Of a stretch of DNA of 64,000 nucleotides, positions 49,639-57,717 are shown in pieces (positions within the stretch are counted from its first letter, which is position 1; every line of letters starts with the position of its first letter). The DNA lies in assembly GCF_019218635.1 (NCBI RefSeq), contig NZ_JAHUZB010000003.1:310001-374000 (forward strand), given 5' to 3'. This DNA is from Enterococcus alishanensis. Its GTDB lineage: Bacteria; Bacillota; Bacilli; Lactobacillales; Enterococcaceae. Position numbers and translations under genes: made by a program. A model generated the notes under the pieces. The model searched no databases, was not told the origin of the DNA, and saw nothing but the letters and a program-made list of their open reading frames with translations.

Positions 49639-49671
49639 GGTTCATCAGTTATCATTAAATGGGGTGAAAAA

Positions 49672-50526
49672 ATGACCATAAGCGAAATTTTATACCAAAA
49701 GGAAAGTTTTACTGAAACTGAAAAGCGGATAGCCGATTATATTTTGACTCATTTAAGTGAGACCTCAAGATTAAGTGTGCAAGAATTGGCACAAAAAGCT
49801 TATGCTTCCCATTCAGCAGTTGTTCGATTGACACAAAAAATTGGTTATAGTGGTTTTCGAGCTTTTCAGACGGCTCTAATCGAAGAAGTTTCAGCTAATC
49901 GCTACCTGGGGCAACCTGTTGATCCAAATTTTCCTTTTAATCCTTATGACAATGCTGAAAAGATTGCTCAAAAAATGTTGGATTTAAGTGTTCACTCATT
50001 ACAAAGAAGTGCGGCGAGCTTACAGTCTGATAGTTTAGAAGAAGTGGCTAAGAAAATGTTGTCAGCTAAACGGATATTTTTATTTGCCACCGGAGATTCT
50101 CAAATTCGGGCCCGTAGCTTTCAAAATAAGTTTAATAAAATTAATCGCTACTTGATTATTGCCGATGAATATGGGGAAAATGATTGGGCGGCATTGAATT
50201 TAACTAAGGATGATTATGCGATTTTCATTAGCTACAGTGGAGAATCAACAGACTATGAGAAATTTTTAGGATTAATGGTGCAACGAAATATTCAGCATTT
50301 ATTATTGACTAGTCGTAAAGATTCATCTTTAGCCAAAATAGCCCAACAAATGATAGAAGTTCCTAGCGGAGAAGAAAAAAATGTTAAAGTTGCCACTTTT
50401 ACTTCTCAGATTGCTTTTGAATACATCTTAAATACGCTATATAGTATCTGTTATGCTAGAAATTACACAACCCATTTAGTAGATTTAAAAGATAAAGAAG
50501 AGACGATGGATAGCTGGTACAATTAA
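49672..50526 (+). CDS. RpiR/MurR-family regulator with SIS domain
   Basis: This 284-residue protein has the HTH_6 domain (about 1-75: FTETEKRIADYILTHLSETSRLSVQELAQKAYASHSAVVRLTQKIG) and an SIS sugar-phosphate-binding domain (about 120-250) with FATGDSQIRARSFQNKF and the phosphosugar loop ISYSGESTDYEKF. Such regulators sense a phosphosugar (for example MurNAc-6-phosphate) and control nearby uptake or catabolic genes. Here the neighbours are amino-acid transporters rather than sugar genes, so its regulon is unclear. Confidence 0.9.
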   Translation: MTISEILYQKESFTETEKRIADYILTHLSETSRLSVQELAQKAYASHSAVVRLTQKIGYSGFRAFQTALIEEVSANRYLGQPVDPNFPFNPYDNAEKIAQKMLDLSVHSLQRSAASLQSDSLEEVAKKMLSAKRIFLFATGDSQIRARSFQNKFNKINRYLIIADEYGENDWAALNLTKDDYAIFISYSGESTDYEKFLGLMVQRNIQHLLLTSRKDSSLAKIAQQMIEVPSGEEKNVKVATFTSQIAFEYILNTLYSICYARNYTTHLVDLKDKEETMDSWYN

Positions 50527-50532
50527 ATACAG

Positions 50533-50566
50533 AAAAAAGATGGCGCATGAAGGCCATCTTTTTTTT
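50533..50566. terminator. Bidirectional terminator
   Basis: The stem AAAAAAGATGGC/GCCATCTTTTTT with an 8-base loop lies between the convergent RpiR and XRE-cupin genes, with T runs on both strands. Confidence 0.9.
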
Positions 50567-51125
50567 AATCTTTTTTATCGTACCAAATAATCATATTTAT
50601 TACGGTTAGTTCTTGGGAAGGGTTCTTGTAAGAATGCTTTTGATCCGCTTTAAACTGGAGACTTTCCTTTTCCGAAATAGTTAATTCATGGGTATTAAAG
50701 GTAACTTGAAGACTACCAGAAAAAACAGTAATAAATTCTTCTGTTCCAATTGGATGAGGATCAGCTGCTAAAAAAGCACCAGGCTCAAGTTCAATAGTAT
50801 AAACTTCAAAGTTTCGGCTATCGGCAAAAAGAAAGATGGGAAAGTTACGGTATTTTCCATCATCTTCCAATAATGGCTGGATGTCATTTTGTCGCACAAT
50901 TTTATATTCTTCCTCAGGTGCGGCCATTAATTCGGTAAAAGAGATTTTCAATCCGTTGGCAATTTTCCAGACAGTATTTATCGTAGGATTGGCAGTTCCT
51001 TTTTCAATTTGGGCTAAGACACTTTTACTAACGCCCGTCAAAGCACTAACATTATCTAGGCTTAAATTTCTTTTTTCACGAAAAAGTTTTAGATTCTGAG
51101 CAAATGTTTGATTTATTTCAGACAA
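50565..51125 (-). CDS. XRE regulator with C-terminal cupin
   Basis: The 186-residue protein has an XRE helix-turn-helix (residues about 8-66, with NLSLDNVSALTGVSKSVLAQIEKGTANPTINTVWKIANGL) and a cupin barrel (about 105-180, with ELEPGAFLAADPHPIGTEEFITVFSGSL and HKHSYKNPS-like elements). XRE-cupin regulators next to LysE transporters usually sense an amino acid and regulate that exporter. It is divergent from the LysE gene, with a dyad in the 113-base gap. Confidence 0.9.
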   Translation of the reverse strand: MSEINQTFAQNLKLFREKRNLSLDNVSALTGVSKSVLAQIEKGTANPTINTVWKIANGLKISFTELMAAPEEEYKIVRQNDIQPLLEDDGKYRNFPIFLFADSRNFEVYTIELEPGAFLAADPHPIGTEEFITVFSGSLQVTFNTHELTISEKESLQFKADQKHSYKNPSQELTVINMIIWYDKKD

Positions 51126-51153
51126 AATTTCTCCTCCTTGTTGACATTATAAA

Positions 51154-51204
51154 GAACGAAATGTACTATAAAAGAAACAAATTGTTATATAGAACATTTT
51201 GTTC
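51154..51204 (+). promoter_or_regulatory. Operator-like dyads between the XRE-cupin and LysE genes
   Basis: GAACATTTTGTTC (51192-51204) is a perfect GAACA/TGTTC dyad. The outer half-sites GAACGAAATGT (51154-51164) and ACATTTTGTTC (51194-51204) form a second inverted repeat with one mismatch. Both lie in the divergent promoter region. Confidence 0.55.
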
Positions 51205-51238
51205 ATTATATCATATTTGAATAAGGAGGAGAAGATTC

Positions 51239-51826
51239 ATGTTTTCAATTGCATTTTTTTCGTATATTTTCTTAACTGCTTTTACTCCCGGGCCGAATAA
51301 TTTCATGGCGTTAGCGAATGCTGCTAAATATAGCTTAAAAAGAGGTCTGATTTTTTGTCTAGGTATTTTCTTTGGATTTTTAATCGATATGACATTATGT
51401 GCGGTGCTTACTTCGGTGATGTATAACTCCATTCCAATCATTGAACCTTATATGAAAATATTAGGGGCTTTATACATGTTCTTTTTGGCATTTACGGTTT
51501 ATCGTGATAAACCTAAAGTAGAAAAGAAGAATCGTCAATTTTTGAATCCTAGTAGTTTGTTTACTGGAATGGTTATGCAGTTGGTCAATGTGAAAGTAAT
51601 TATTTATGGTATCACAGCTATGACATCTTTTGTCCTTCCAAATGCATATTCAGTATTTGATATTATTGTAGGAATTTTATTACTGGCGATAGTAGGTTTT
51701 TTGGGGACTTGTACTTGGGCAATTTTTGGTTCAGCCTTTCAAAATTTGTTTATTAGATACCATAAACAAACCAATATTATCATGGCTTTATTATTAGTGT
51801 ATTGCGGGGCAATGGTTTTGAAATAG
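51239..51826 (+). CDS. LysE/RhtB-family amino-acid exporter
   Basis: This 195-residue membrane protein has six predicted helices and the LysE-family opening: FTPGPNNFMALANAAKYSLKRGLIFCLGIFFGFLID. Members export basic or neutral amino acids, homoserine lactones or related compounds. ATAAGGAGGAG precedes the ATG. It is divergent from an XRE-cupin regulator, a recurrent pairing that suggests induction by the exported amino acid. The substrate cannot be told from the sequence. Confidence 0.92.
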   Translation: MFSIAFFSYIFLTAFTPGPNNFMALANAAKYSLKRGLIFCLGIFFGFLIDMTLCAVLTSVMYNSIPIIEPYMKILGALYMFFLAFTVYRDKPKVEKKNRQFLNPSSLFTGMVMQLVNVKVIIYGITAMTSFVLPNAYSVFDIIVGILLLAIVGFLGTCTWAIFGSAFQNLFIRYHKQTNIIMALLLVYCGAMVLK

Positions 51827-51834
51827 GGATTAAA

Positions 51835-51871
51835 TAAGGAAGCCAACTAGCTAAATTGTTTGGCTTCCTTA
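51835..51871. terminator. Bidirectional terminator
   Basis: The stem TAAGGAAGCCAA/TTGGCTTCCTTA with a 13-base loop lies between the convergent LysE and GNAT genes. Confidence 0.88.
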
Positions 51872-52342
51872 TTTGTTTAAATGAAAGATCATTAAATATT
51901 CTTCATCATTTTCGTCAATAATTTGAAAGCCAAGGCTTTGGTACATTTTTAAAGCATAATTATCTTTTTGAACTGCTAGTGAAGTATTTTTATAATCTTT
52001 TTCTTTCAGTAATTGCAACATCTCTGCCATCAATTTACGGCCAAGCCCAAGTCCTCGATAGTCTTTGAGTACAGATATAGCAAATTCAGGGGTATCTTTA
52101 TTAATTTGATCAAACCCAGAAATGATTCTTACCCATACTGCGGCAACAATTTTCCCATTGTGTTCTGCGCATAAGCAATAGTCATCTTTTAAGCTGCCAA
52201 AATCTTTAATGTAGATAAATAATTCAGGTTGATAGATTATATTTTTGGGTAGCAAATCTTCTTGGTTACGCTGGAAGATAGCTTCGTATAAAAATTCTTC
52301 CAATAAATAATATTCTTCTGTTCTCATTTCGCGAATCAGCAT
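51869..52342 (-). CDS. GNAT acetyltransferase
   Basis: ATG 52342 with AGAGGA upstream gives 157 residues; the longer frame includes a basic leader without a ribosome site. Motif A is complete: EFAISVLKDYRGLGLGRKLMAEMLQLL (acetyl-CoA loop R-G-L-G-L-G), and the final strand is KMYQSLGFQIIDENDEEYLMIF. The N-terminal LIREMRTEEYYLLEEFLYEAIF opening is common in small-molecule or antibiotic-type GNATs. The substrate is unknown. It is monocistronic. Confidence 0.87.
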   Translation of the reverse strand: MLIREMRTEEYYLLEEFLYEAIFQRNQEDLLPKNIIYQPELFIYIKDFGSLKDDYCLCAEHNGKIVAAVWVRIISGFDQINKDTPEFAISVLKDYRGLGLGRKLMAEMLQLLKEKDYKNTSLAVQKDNYALKMYQSLGFQIIDENDEEYLMIFHLNK

Positions 52343-52503
52343 ATTTTTCCTCTTTTTAAACAAGTATACTATTTTATTGAACAAGATGTTCAGAGTTAAA
52401 AATATTCACAAGAAAATCCTGCACATTTTGACCCAAATATTTAAAAAAAGTCCGATGGGTCCCTTTTCTAGTTATAATCAAAGAAAATAAAGGAGGGCAT
52501 CAC

Positions 52504-53541
52504 ATGCTAAAAATCGCTTATATTGGAAACGGGAAAAGTACCAATCGTTATCACCTACCATTTGCCTTGAAAAATCCCCACGTGGAAGTTAAGACTATTT
52601 ATTCGCGTAATAATAACAGTTCTTGGGAAAAAATCGAAGGTGTTCATTATACCAATGAGATAGAAGATATTTTTAATGATCCGGAAATTAATCTAGTGGT
52701 GGTAGCGACGCCTAGTGAGCAACATTATCCTTGGGCGAAGAAAGTCTTATTAGCAGGTAAAAACGCATTGGTAGAAAAACCTTTTGCTGAAACCTCTGAA
52801 CAAGCCAAAGAATTATTTGCAATAGCAGAAGAAAAGAATCTATTTTTACAATGTTACCAAAATCGACGTTTCGATTCTGATTTTTTAACAGTCCAAAAGG
52901 TCATTAAAAGTGATGTTTTAGGTGATTTAGTAGAAGTTGAAATGCATTATGATTATTTCCGTCCTGAAGTACCAGAAAATACACTGGCATTCAGTCAGAT
53001 TAATAGTTATCTATATGGTCATGGCTGTCATACAATTGATCAGGTATTGTCATTTTTCGGTGAGCCGGATGATATTACGTATGATGTTCGTCAATTATTG
53101 GGGCCAAATCGGATGAATGATTATTTTGACTTAGATTTATTTTATGGCAAGATGAAGGTTTCTGTGAAATCCAGTTATTTTAGATTGAAGGAGCGCGCAA
53201 GTTTTGTTGTATATGGCAAAAAAGGTGTCTTTGAAAAAGTCACAAAAGATCGTCAGGAAGAAGATTTGAAACATTTTTATATGCCGACTAATGCTGATTT
53301 CGGCTTAGATTTTCCTGAACATTATGGTACCCTTACTTATATGGATGAACAAGGGCAATACCACGAAGAAAAAGTTGTCTCTGAGGTGGGGGATTACAGC
53401 CGTATTTATGAAGGTGTTTATCAGTCTATTGTTAATGGCGCTGATAAAATTGTGAAAGACCATGAAACGATTAGCCAACTTGAAATTTTGGAAACTGGAA
53501 TTGAAAAGATGTTAGCTAAAAACAAACAGGAGGTTGAATAG
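52504..53541 (+). CDS. Gfo/Idh/MocA oxidoreductase, YhhX-like
   Basis: This 345-residue protein has an N-terminal Rossmann fold with the dinucleotide loop AYIGNGKSTNRYHLPFAL, the EKPFAET motif (catalytic Lys region, about residue 95) and LQCYQNRRFDSDFL. The C-terminal dimerisation domain has EMHYDYFRPEVPENT and GHGCHTIDQVLSFFG, and near the end EVGDYSRIYEGVYQSI. These segments look very similar to E. coli YhhX, a predicted NAD(P)-dependent oxidoreductase without a known substrate. A perfect TATAAT (52473-52478) precedes it. It is co-transcribed with a second family member. Confidence 0.88.
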   Translation: MLKIAYIGNGKSTNRYHLPFALKNPHVEVKTIYSRNNNSSWEKIEGVHYTNEIEDIFNDPEINLVVVATPSEQHYPWAKKVLLAGKNALVEKPFAETSEQAKELFAIAEEKNLFLQCYQNRRFDSDFLTVQKVIKSDVLGDLVEVEMHYDYFRPEVPENTLAFSQINSYLYGHGCHTIDQVLSFFGEPDDITYDVRQLLGPNRMNDYFDLDLFYGKMKVSVKSSYFRLKERASFVVYGKKGVFEKVTKDRQEEDLKHFYMPTNADFGLDFPEHYGTLTYMDEQGQYHEEKVVSEVGDYSRIYEGVYQSIVNGADKIVKDHETISQLEILETGIEKMLAKNKQEVE

Positions 53542-53542
53542 C

Positions 53543-54490
53543 ATGAAATTAGCAATTGTTGGATCAGGGATGATTGTGCATACCTTTTTGGAAATGGCGC
53601 AAGAATTACCAAATACAGAATTAGTAGCTTTAGTTGGACGAGCAGCCAGCCTTGAAAAGTTGGAAAAAATGAAAGCTGACAACAATATTCAAAAAATTTA
53701 TACGGATTATGGCGAGAGTTTGAAGGATCCTGAGATTGATACAGTTTACGTTGCTTTACCTAATAATATGCACTTTCAAACAGCAAAAGAGGCTCTGATT
53801 GCGGGAAAAAATGTCATTTGTGAAAAACCATTTACTTTGACTTTAGCGGAGTTTTTAGAGTTGAAAGATCTTGCTGCAGAAAAAGACTTGGTGTTAGTTG
53901 AAGCAATTACCAATCAATATTTGGAAAATTATCAAGCTATTAAAGACAGTATCAAAGATTTAGGTGATCTGAAAATCATCGAATCTAACTATTCTCAGTA
54001 TTCTTCTCGTTATGATCGGTTTAAACAAGGTGAAATTTTACCAGCCTTCGATCCCAATATGGGTGGCGGTGCTTTGATGGACTTAAATATTTACAACATT
54101 CATTTTGTAGCCGGTATTTTAGGTCGTCCAGAAAAGGTGGAATATTTAGCCAATGTCGAGCGAGACATCGATACTTCTGGTATTTTGCTGCTGGATTATG
54201 GTGAAACCAAAGCGGTTTGTATTGGCGCCAAAGATTCTAGTGGGAAAATTTCTTCGATGGTTCAAGGTACGAAGGGTTATGTACGAGTGGAAGGTGCGAC
54301 TAATACCGTACCTGAAGTTGAAATTGCTGGTGAAATTCAAAATTTTAATACACATCAGCATCGGATGTTCAACGAATTTGTGGCTTTTGAAAAAATGATT
54401 CGTGAACATGACATGGCAGAAGTTAATAAACAATTAGCCCATTCAGAAATCGTTATGGAAATTCTACAAGCGGCTAAAGATTCAATTTAA
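53543..54490 (+). CDS. Gfo/Idh/MocA oxidoreductase, second copy
   Basis: ATG 53543 follows AGGAGG by nine bases; TTG 53534 abuts the ribosome site and is rejected. The product has 315 residues. The Rossmann loop is AIVGSGMIVHTFLEMA, and the catalytic lysine region is ICEKPFTLTLAEF. The substrate domain has GGGALMDLNIYNIHFVAGILG, with the Asp-His-type pair replaced by NIH. It differs markedly from its upstream neighbour, so the two are not a recent duplication. The pair probably acts on a common sugar or cyclitol. Confidence 0.87.
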   Translation: MKLAIVGSGMIVHTFLEMAQELPNTELVALVGRAASLEKLEKMKADNNIQKIYTDYGESLKDPEIDTVYVALPNNMHFQTAKEALIAGKNVICEKPFTLTLAEFLELKDLAAEKDLVLVEAITNQYLENYQAIKDSIKDLGDLKIIESNYSQYSSRYDRFKQGEILPAFDPNMGGGALMDLNIYNIHFVAGILGRPEKVEYLANVERDIDTSGILLLDYGETKAVCIGAKDSSGKISSMVQGTKGYVRVEGATNTVPEVEIAGEIQNFNTHQHRMFNEFVAFEKMIREHDMAEVNKQLAHSEIVMEILQAAKDSI

Positions 54491-54502
54491 TAAGACTTAT
54501 CT

Positions 54503-54532
54503 TCCAGTGAGATTCTTTCACTGGATTTTTTT
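54503..54532 (+). terminator. Terminator of the oxidoreductase pair
   Basis: The stem TCCAGTGA/TCACTGGA with a 7-base loop is followed by TTTTTTT. Confidence 0.9.
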
Positions 54533-54552
54533 ATTTAAAAGTATCGTGTTGG

Positions 54553-54616
54553 TTGATTAACTCAAGCAATAGTTAACAATTACTCGATTGTTTTACTGAA
54601 AAACTCTTCGTATACT
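54553..54616 (+). promoter_or_regulatory. Promoter and inverted repeat before the XRE-YxlEFG-like operon
   Basis: TTGTTT (54588-54593) and TATACT (54611-54616) are spaced by 17 bases. Upstream, TTGATTAACT (54553-54562) and AGTTAACAA (54571-54579) form an inverted repeat with one bulge, a candidate site for the XRE protein. Confidence 0.55.
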
Positions 54617-54636
54617 TATAGTGAGGAGTGATTCAG

Positions 54637-55743
54637 ATGGATAATCAAATCGGGCGACAAATATTTGAGCTGCGAAAAGAGCAACAAATTACTCAGCAAC
54701 AATTAGCGGAATTTTTGAATGTGACTAAAGCAAGTGTTTCAAAATGGGAAAACGGACAAAGCTATCCTGATATTACCTTGTTACCGTTGATTGCTTCGTA
54801 TTTCAACCAATCAATTGATAATTTACTAGGCTATTCTCAGTTAAGTAAAAAAGAGATCGAAAATATTTACCGACGTTTAAAAAAAGAGCTATCAAAAAAA
54901 CCTAAGGAAACTTTACAACGAATTCGTCAAATGATAAAACGTTATTGGTCTTGTTACGATTTTGTCTTTTCGATGGCGTCATTGTTGATGAATCATTTAA
55001 GTGTATTAGATGAAGATTCAGCAGAAATTGAAGGGGAATGTCTGAGCTATTTGTTACATGTTTTTAAAAATACGGATGAGTTGAGCATCAAAAATCAGGC
55101 AAAAATGTTGTTAGGTAGCATCTGGATAGAAAGAGGGGAAACCAGTAAAGTTTTTGAATTATTTGGTGGCAAAGCTCCTACCATTAATGCCGATGAGATG
55201 ATAATTGCGGCTGCATTGCAAAGGGAAAGTCGTTTTGCTGAAGCCGAAAGTGTTTTACAAATTACCTTGTACCAATATTTGATTATTCAATTAAATATTT
55301 TTGGTAGTTATTTGTCTTTGCCTAACTTGTCTAAAGAGAGAATCAATCAGACGATTGGCTTTGCTGAAGGATTAATAGAGACTTTTAAGATTGAAACCTT
55401 TCATCCCATGATTGTATTGATGTTGAGATTGTCTTTGGCTCAAATGTTCGTAGCTGAACAACCAGAAAAAGCTTTAAATCAGCTAGAAAAATTTGCGGAA
55501 CTGTTTGAACAAACGAATTTTCCTATTCATTTAAAAGGGAATGGATACTTTAATAAAGTGGATGTTTGGTTTGATGATTTACTGCTGGGAGATCAGACGC
55601 CACGCGATACGATGCTAGTAAAAGAAGATTTGATTCAAGGAGTTATTGCTAATTCAAGTTTTGAATCCTTAGCGGAGCAACCCCGATTTAAAGCTGTCAT
55701 AGAAATTTTGTTAAGAGGTGAAAAAAATGACAAATCTAAATGA
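54637..55743 (+). CDS. XRE regulator with helical-repeat C terminus
   Basis: ATG 54637, behind GAGGAG, gives 368 residues. Residues 4-62 are an XRE helix-turn-helix (ITQQQLAEFLNVTKASVSKWENGQSYPDITLLPLIASYF). The remaining 300 residues are almost entirely helical and hydrophilic, with TPR-like elements such as DEMIIAAALQRESRFAEAESVLQ and SLAQMFVAEQPEKALNQLEKF. This combination suggests a peptide- or protein-responsive regulator. Its stop overlaps the start of the next small membrane protein, so the regulator and transporter genes form one operon. Confidence 0.85.
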   Translation: MDNQIGRQIFELRKEQQITQQQLAEFLNVTKASVSKWENGQSYPDITLLPLIASYFNQSIDNLLGYSQLSKKEIENIYRRLKKELSKKPKETLQRIRQMIKRYWSCYDFVFSMASLLMNHLSVLDEDSAEIEGECLSYLLHVFKNTDELSIKNQAKMLLGSIWIERGETSKVFELFGGKAPTINADEMIIAAALQRESRFAEAESVLQITLYQYLIIQLNIFGSYLSLPNLSKERINQTIGFAEGLIETFKIETFHPMIVLMLRLSLAQMFVAEQPEKALNQLEKFAELFEQTNFPIHLKGNGYFNKVDVWFDDLLLGDQTPRDTMLVKEDLIQGVIANSSFESLAEQPRFKAVIEILLRGEKNDKSK

Positions 55744-55933
55744 GTATTTACTTTTTTTAATTCCACTGCTCATTTTGCAGTTATTACTTGCTTTAATTGC
55801 CTTGATTAAAGTAGTTAAGCAACCAAGTTTTCGTTATGGTAACCGATTATTATGGGGGATCGTTGTTTTATTTATTTCGATCTTCGGTCCGATTATATAC
55901 TTTATGATTGGAAAAGAGGAGAAAAATGAATAG
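55727..55933 (+). CDS. Small PLDc_N membrane protein, YxlE-like
   Basis: ATG 55727, behind AAGAGGTG, gives 68 residues with two membrane helices (about 7-30 and 44-62) and the PLDc_N signature GNRLLWGIVVLFISIFGPIIYFMIG. Bacillus YxlE is of the same type and length and lies before the YxlF/YxlG transporter, where it affects sigma-Y activity. The gene overlaps both neighbours: its start lies in the end of the XRE gene, and its end overlaps the ATPase start by 8 bases. Confidence 0.85.
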   Translation: MTNLNEYLLFLIPLLILQLLLALIALIKVVKQPSFRYGNRLLWGIVVLFISIFGPIIYFMIGKEEKNE

Positions 55934-56834
55934 CTTGGTAATCCGTGATTTGAGCAAGCAATTTCACGGCAAGAAAGTCTTAGATCATATGGATTTGACG
56001 ATACCTCAAGGAACTGTTTTTGGTTTTGTCGGGGAAAATGGTGCTGGTAAAACGACAACCATGAAAATTATTTTAGGTTTAATGAAAAATGACGGTGGTA
56101 AGATTGAGATCTTTGGCAAGAAAGTTCATTTTGGGCAAAACCAAAGCAATCAAGAAATTGGTTATTTACCAGATGTTCCCGAGTTTTATGATTATTTAAC
56201 GGCTCCAGAGTATTTAAAACTTTGTGGGAAAATCACGGGTATTAAAAGTAGAGAATTAAAACGACGAATCGCTCAGACCTTAGCCTTGGTGGATTTAGTA
56301 GATAATCACCCAATAAGTGGCTTTTCTCGTGGTATGAAACAACGTTTAGGACTAGCCCAAGCATTACTGAATCGGCCTAAAATTTTGATTTGTGATGAAC
56401 CGACTTCAGCATTAGATCCGTTAGGACGAAAAAAAATATTAGAAATTCTAGGTAATTTACCAGATACTACTGTTATTTTTTCAACTCATATATTAAGTGA
56501 TGTGGAAAAAATTTGTCAGCAAGTAGCCATTTTAGATAAAGGCAAAATAGTCCTAACTGGTGATATTCAAAAGCTCAAACAACAATTTTCGAGTACTAAT
56601 TATCAGTTAGTATTTGCTACTGAACATGAAGCAAATACAATTGCAGAAAAACTTCAGTTGAATCAAATAATATTTCAACAAGCAAAAAAATCAATAACCA
56701 TTCCATTAATCTCTGAAAAAACGAAAGAACAATTGTTAAGTAGCTTGTCTAACAGCGGGATTTTACCGCAAAAGATGGATTTAATGGCACCTACCTTAGA
56801 AGATGTATTTTTGGAGGTGGTTAAAAATGATTAG
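55926..56834 (+). CDS. ABC transporter ATPase, YxlF-like
   Basis: ATG 55926 behind AGAGGAG gives 302 residues. Walker A GENGAGKTT, Q-loop YLPDVPEFYDYLTAPEYL, signature GFSRGMKQRLGLA, Walker B ILICDEPTSALDP and switch His in FSTHILSD are present, plus a C-terminal extension of about 80 residues. It resembles YxlF in length and context, between a YxlE-like and a YxlG-like gene. The last 8 bases overlap the permease start. Confidence 0.9.
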   Translation: MNSLVIRDLSKQFHGKKVLDHMDLTIPQGTVFGFVGENGAGKTTTMKIILGLMKNDGGKIEIFGKKVHFGQNQSNQEIGYLPDVPEFYDYLTAPEYLKLCGKITGIKSRELKRRIAQTLALVDLVDNHPISGFSRGMKQRLGLAQALLNRPKILICDEPTSALDPLGRKKILEILGNLPDTTVIFSTHILSDVEKICQQVAILDKGKIVLTGDIQKLKQQFSSTNYQLVFATEHEANTIAEKLQLNQIIFQQAKKSITIPLISEKTKEQLLSSLSNSGILPQKMDLMAPTLEDVFLEVVKND

Positions 56835-57600
56835 ACAAACATTTATTTGGTTAAAAAAAGAGAGTATTGAAGCCTATCGTACGAAAAAGCTAATCATTAT
56901 TTTATTGGTGTTTGCGATATTAGGGATCATGAATCCTTTATTGGCAAAATTGATGCCAGAAATTATGAAAACTGCTATGCCCGCCAATATGCAAATTAAT
57001 CTACCAGAACCAACAGCACTGGATGCTTGGACACAATTTTTTAAAAATCTGACGCAAATGGGTTTAATCGTCTTTATTTTAAGTTTTGGTGATGTGATGT
57101 CTAAAGAAATTGGTAGTAGTAAATTGATTCCGTTAGTAACCAAAGGGTTGAAAAGAGGAAGTGTCTTAATCGGAAAATACCTGTTTCTGATTATTTTATG
57201 GACAGTTGCAATCAGTCTGAATTTTTTAATTTCGTGGGGATATACGGTATATTTTTTTTCCACTGAATTAGTTAAAAATTTATTTCCCAGTGTTCTAGCA
57301 ATATGGTTATTTGGCATTTTATTGATTAGTATTTTGTTGTTGAGCTCGACCATGTTCAGCAAATGGAACAGTTTGTTTGTTTTATTACTGAGTTTGGGTG
57401 TGATGTTGATCTTAAATTTTTGGCCCGCATTCAAATCAGGCAATCCCTTAAGTTTAGCTAGCCATAATATGGCCATATTAACCGGAAAAGTTGATTTGAG
57501 TGATTTTTATTGGAGTATTGTTTGGTGTCTGATGATTAGTTTAATCTCAGTTATATTAGCTGGATGGACTTTTCGAAAAAAAAATTTAGGAAGAAATTAA
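56827..57600 (+). CDS. ABC-2 type permease, YxlG-like
   Basis: This 257-residue permease has six helices. The opening FIWLKKESIEAYRTKKLIIILLVFAILGIMNPLLAKLMPE is typical of YxlG/NatB-type ABC-2 permeases, and a small extracellular segment (about 40-75) carries charged residues. It starts at ATG 56827 with GGAGG upstream, inside the ATPase gene's end. It completes the operon. The function is probably export of a toxic or signalling compound; the substrate is unknown. Confidence 0.87.
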   Translation: MIRQTFIWLKKESIEAYRTKKLIIILLVFAILGIMNPLLAKLMPEIMKTAMPANMQINLPEPTALDAWTQFFKNLTQMGLIVFILSFGDVMSKEIGSSKLIPLVTKGLKRGSVLIGKYLFLIILWTVAISLNFLISWGYTVYFFSTELVKNLFPSVLAIWLFGILLISILLLSSTMFSKWNSLFVLLLSLGVMLILNFWPAFKSGNPLSLASHNMAILTGKVDLSDFYWSIVWCLMISLISVILAGWTFRKKNLGRN

Positions 57601-57627
57601 GCTTGGTGATGGACCAGGCTTTTTTTT
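57600..57627 (+). terminator. Terminator of the YxlEFG-like operon
   Basis: The stem AGCTTGGT/ACCAGGCT with a 5-base loop is followed by eight T residues. Confidence 0.88.
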
Positions 57628-57675
57628 GTAAAGAAAAATTAAATTTAAATTAGTCTTTTATCATTTAAGTACTTC

Positions 57676-57684
57676 TGTTATAAT
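57676..57684 (+). promoter_or_regulatory. Extended -10 promoter of serC
   Basis: TGTTATAAT has a TGn extension and a perfect TATAAT (57679-57684), 33 bases before the ATG. The -35 region (TTTTAT) is poor. Confidence 0.6.
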
Positions 57685-57717
57685 TCTAATCACATTAAAG
57701 AAGGAGTGAAAGAGATT

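Noticed and set aside
52432-52467. GACCC/GGGTC inverted segments before the YhhX-like gene resembling a T-box
   Set aside because: The T-box antiterminator bulge (TGGNACCGCG) and specifier structure are absent; the leader is too short.
56874-57476. 200-codon open frame on the minus strand
   Set aside because: It lies entirely antisense to the YxlG-like permease, has no good ribosome site, and its Lys/Ile/Asn-rich translation looks like the shadow of hydrophobic codons.
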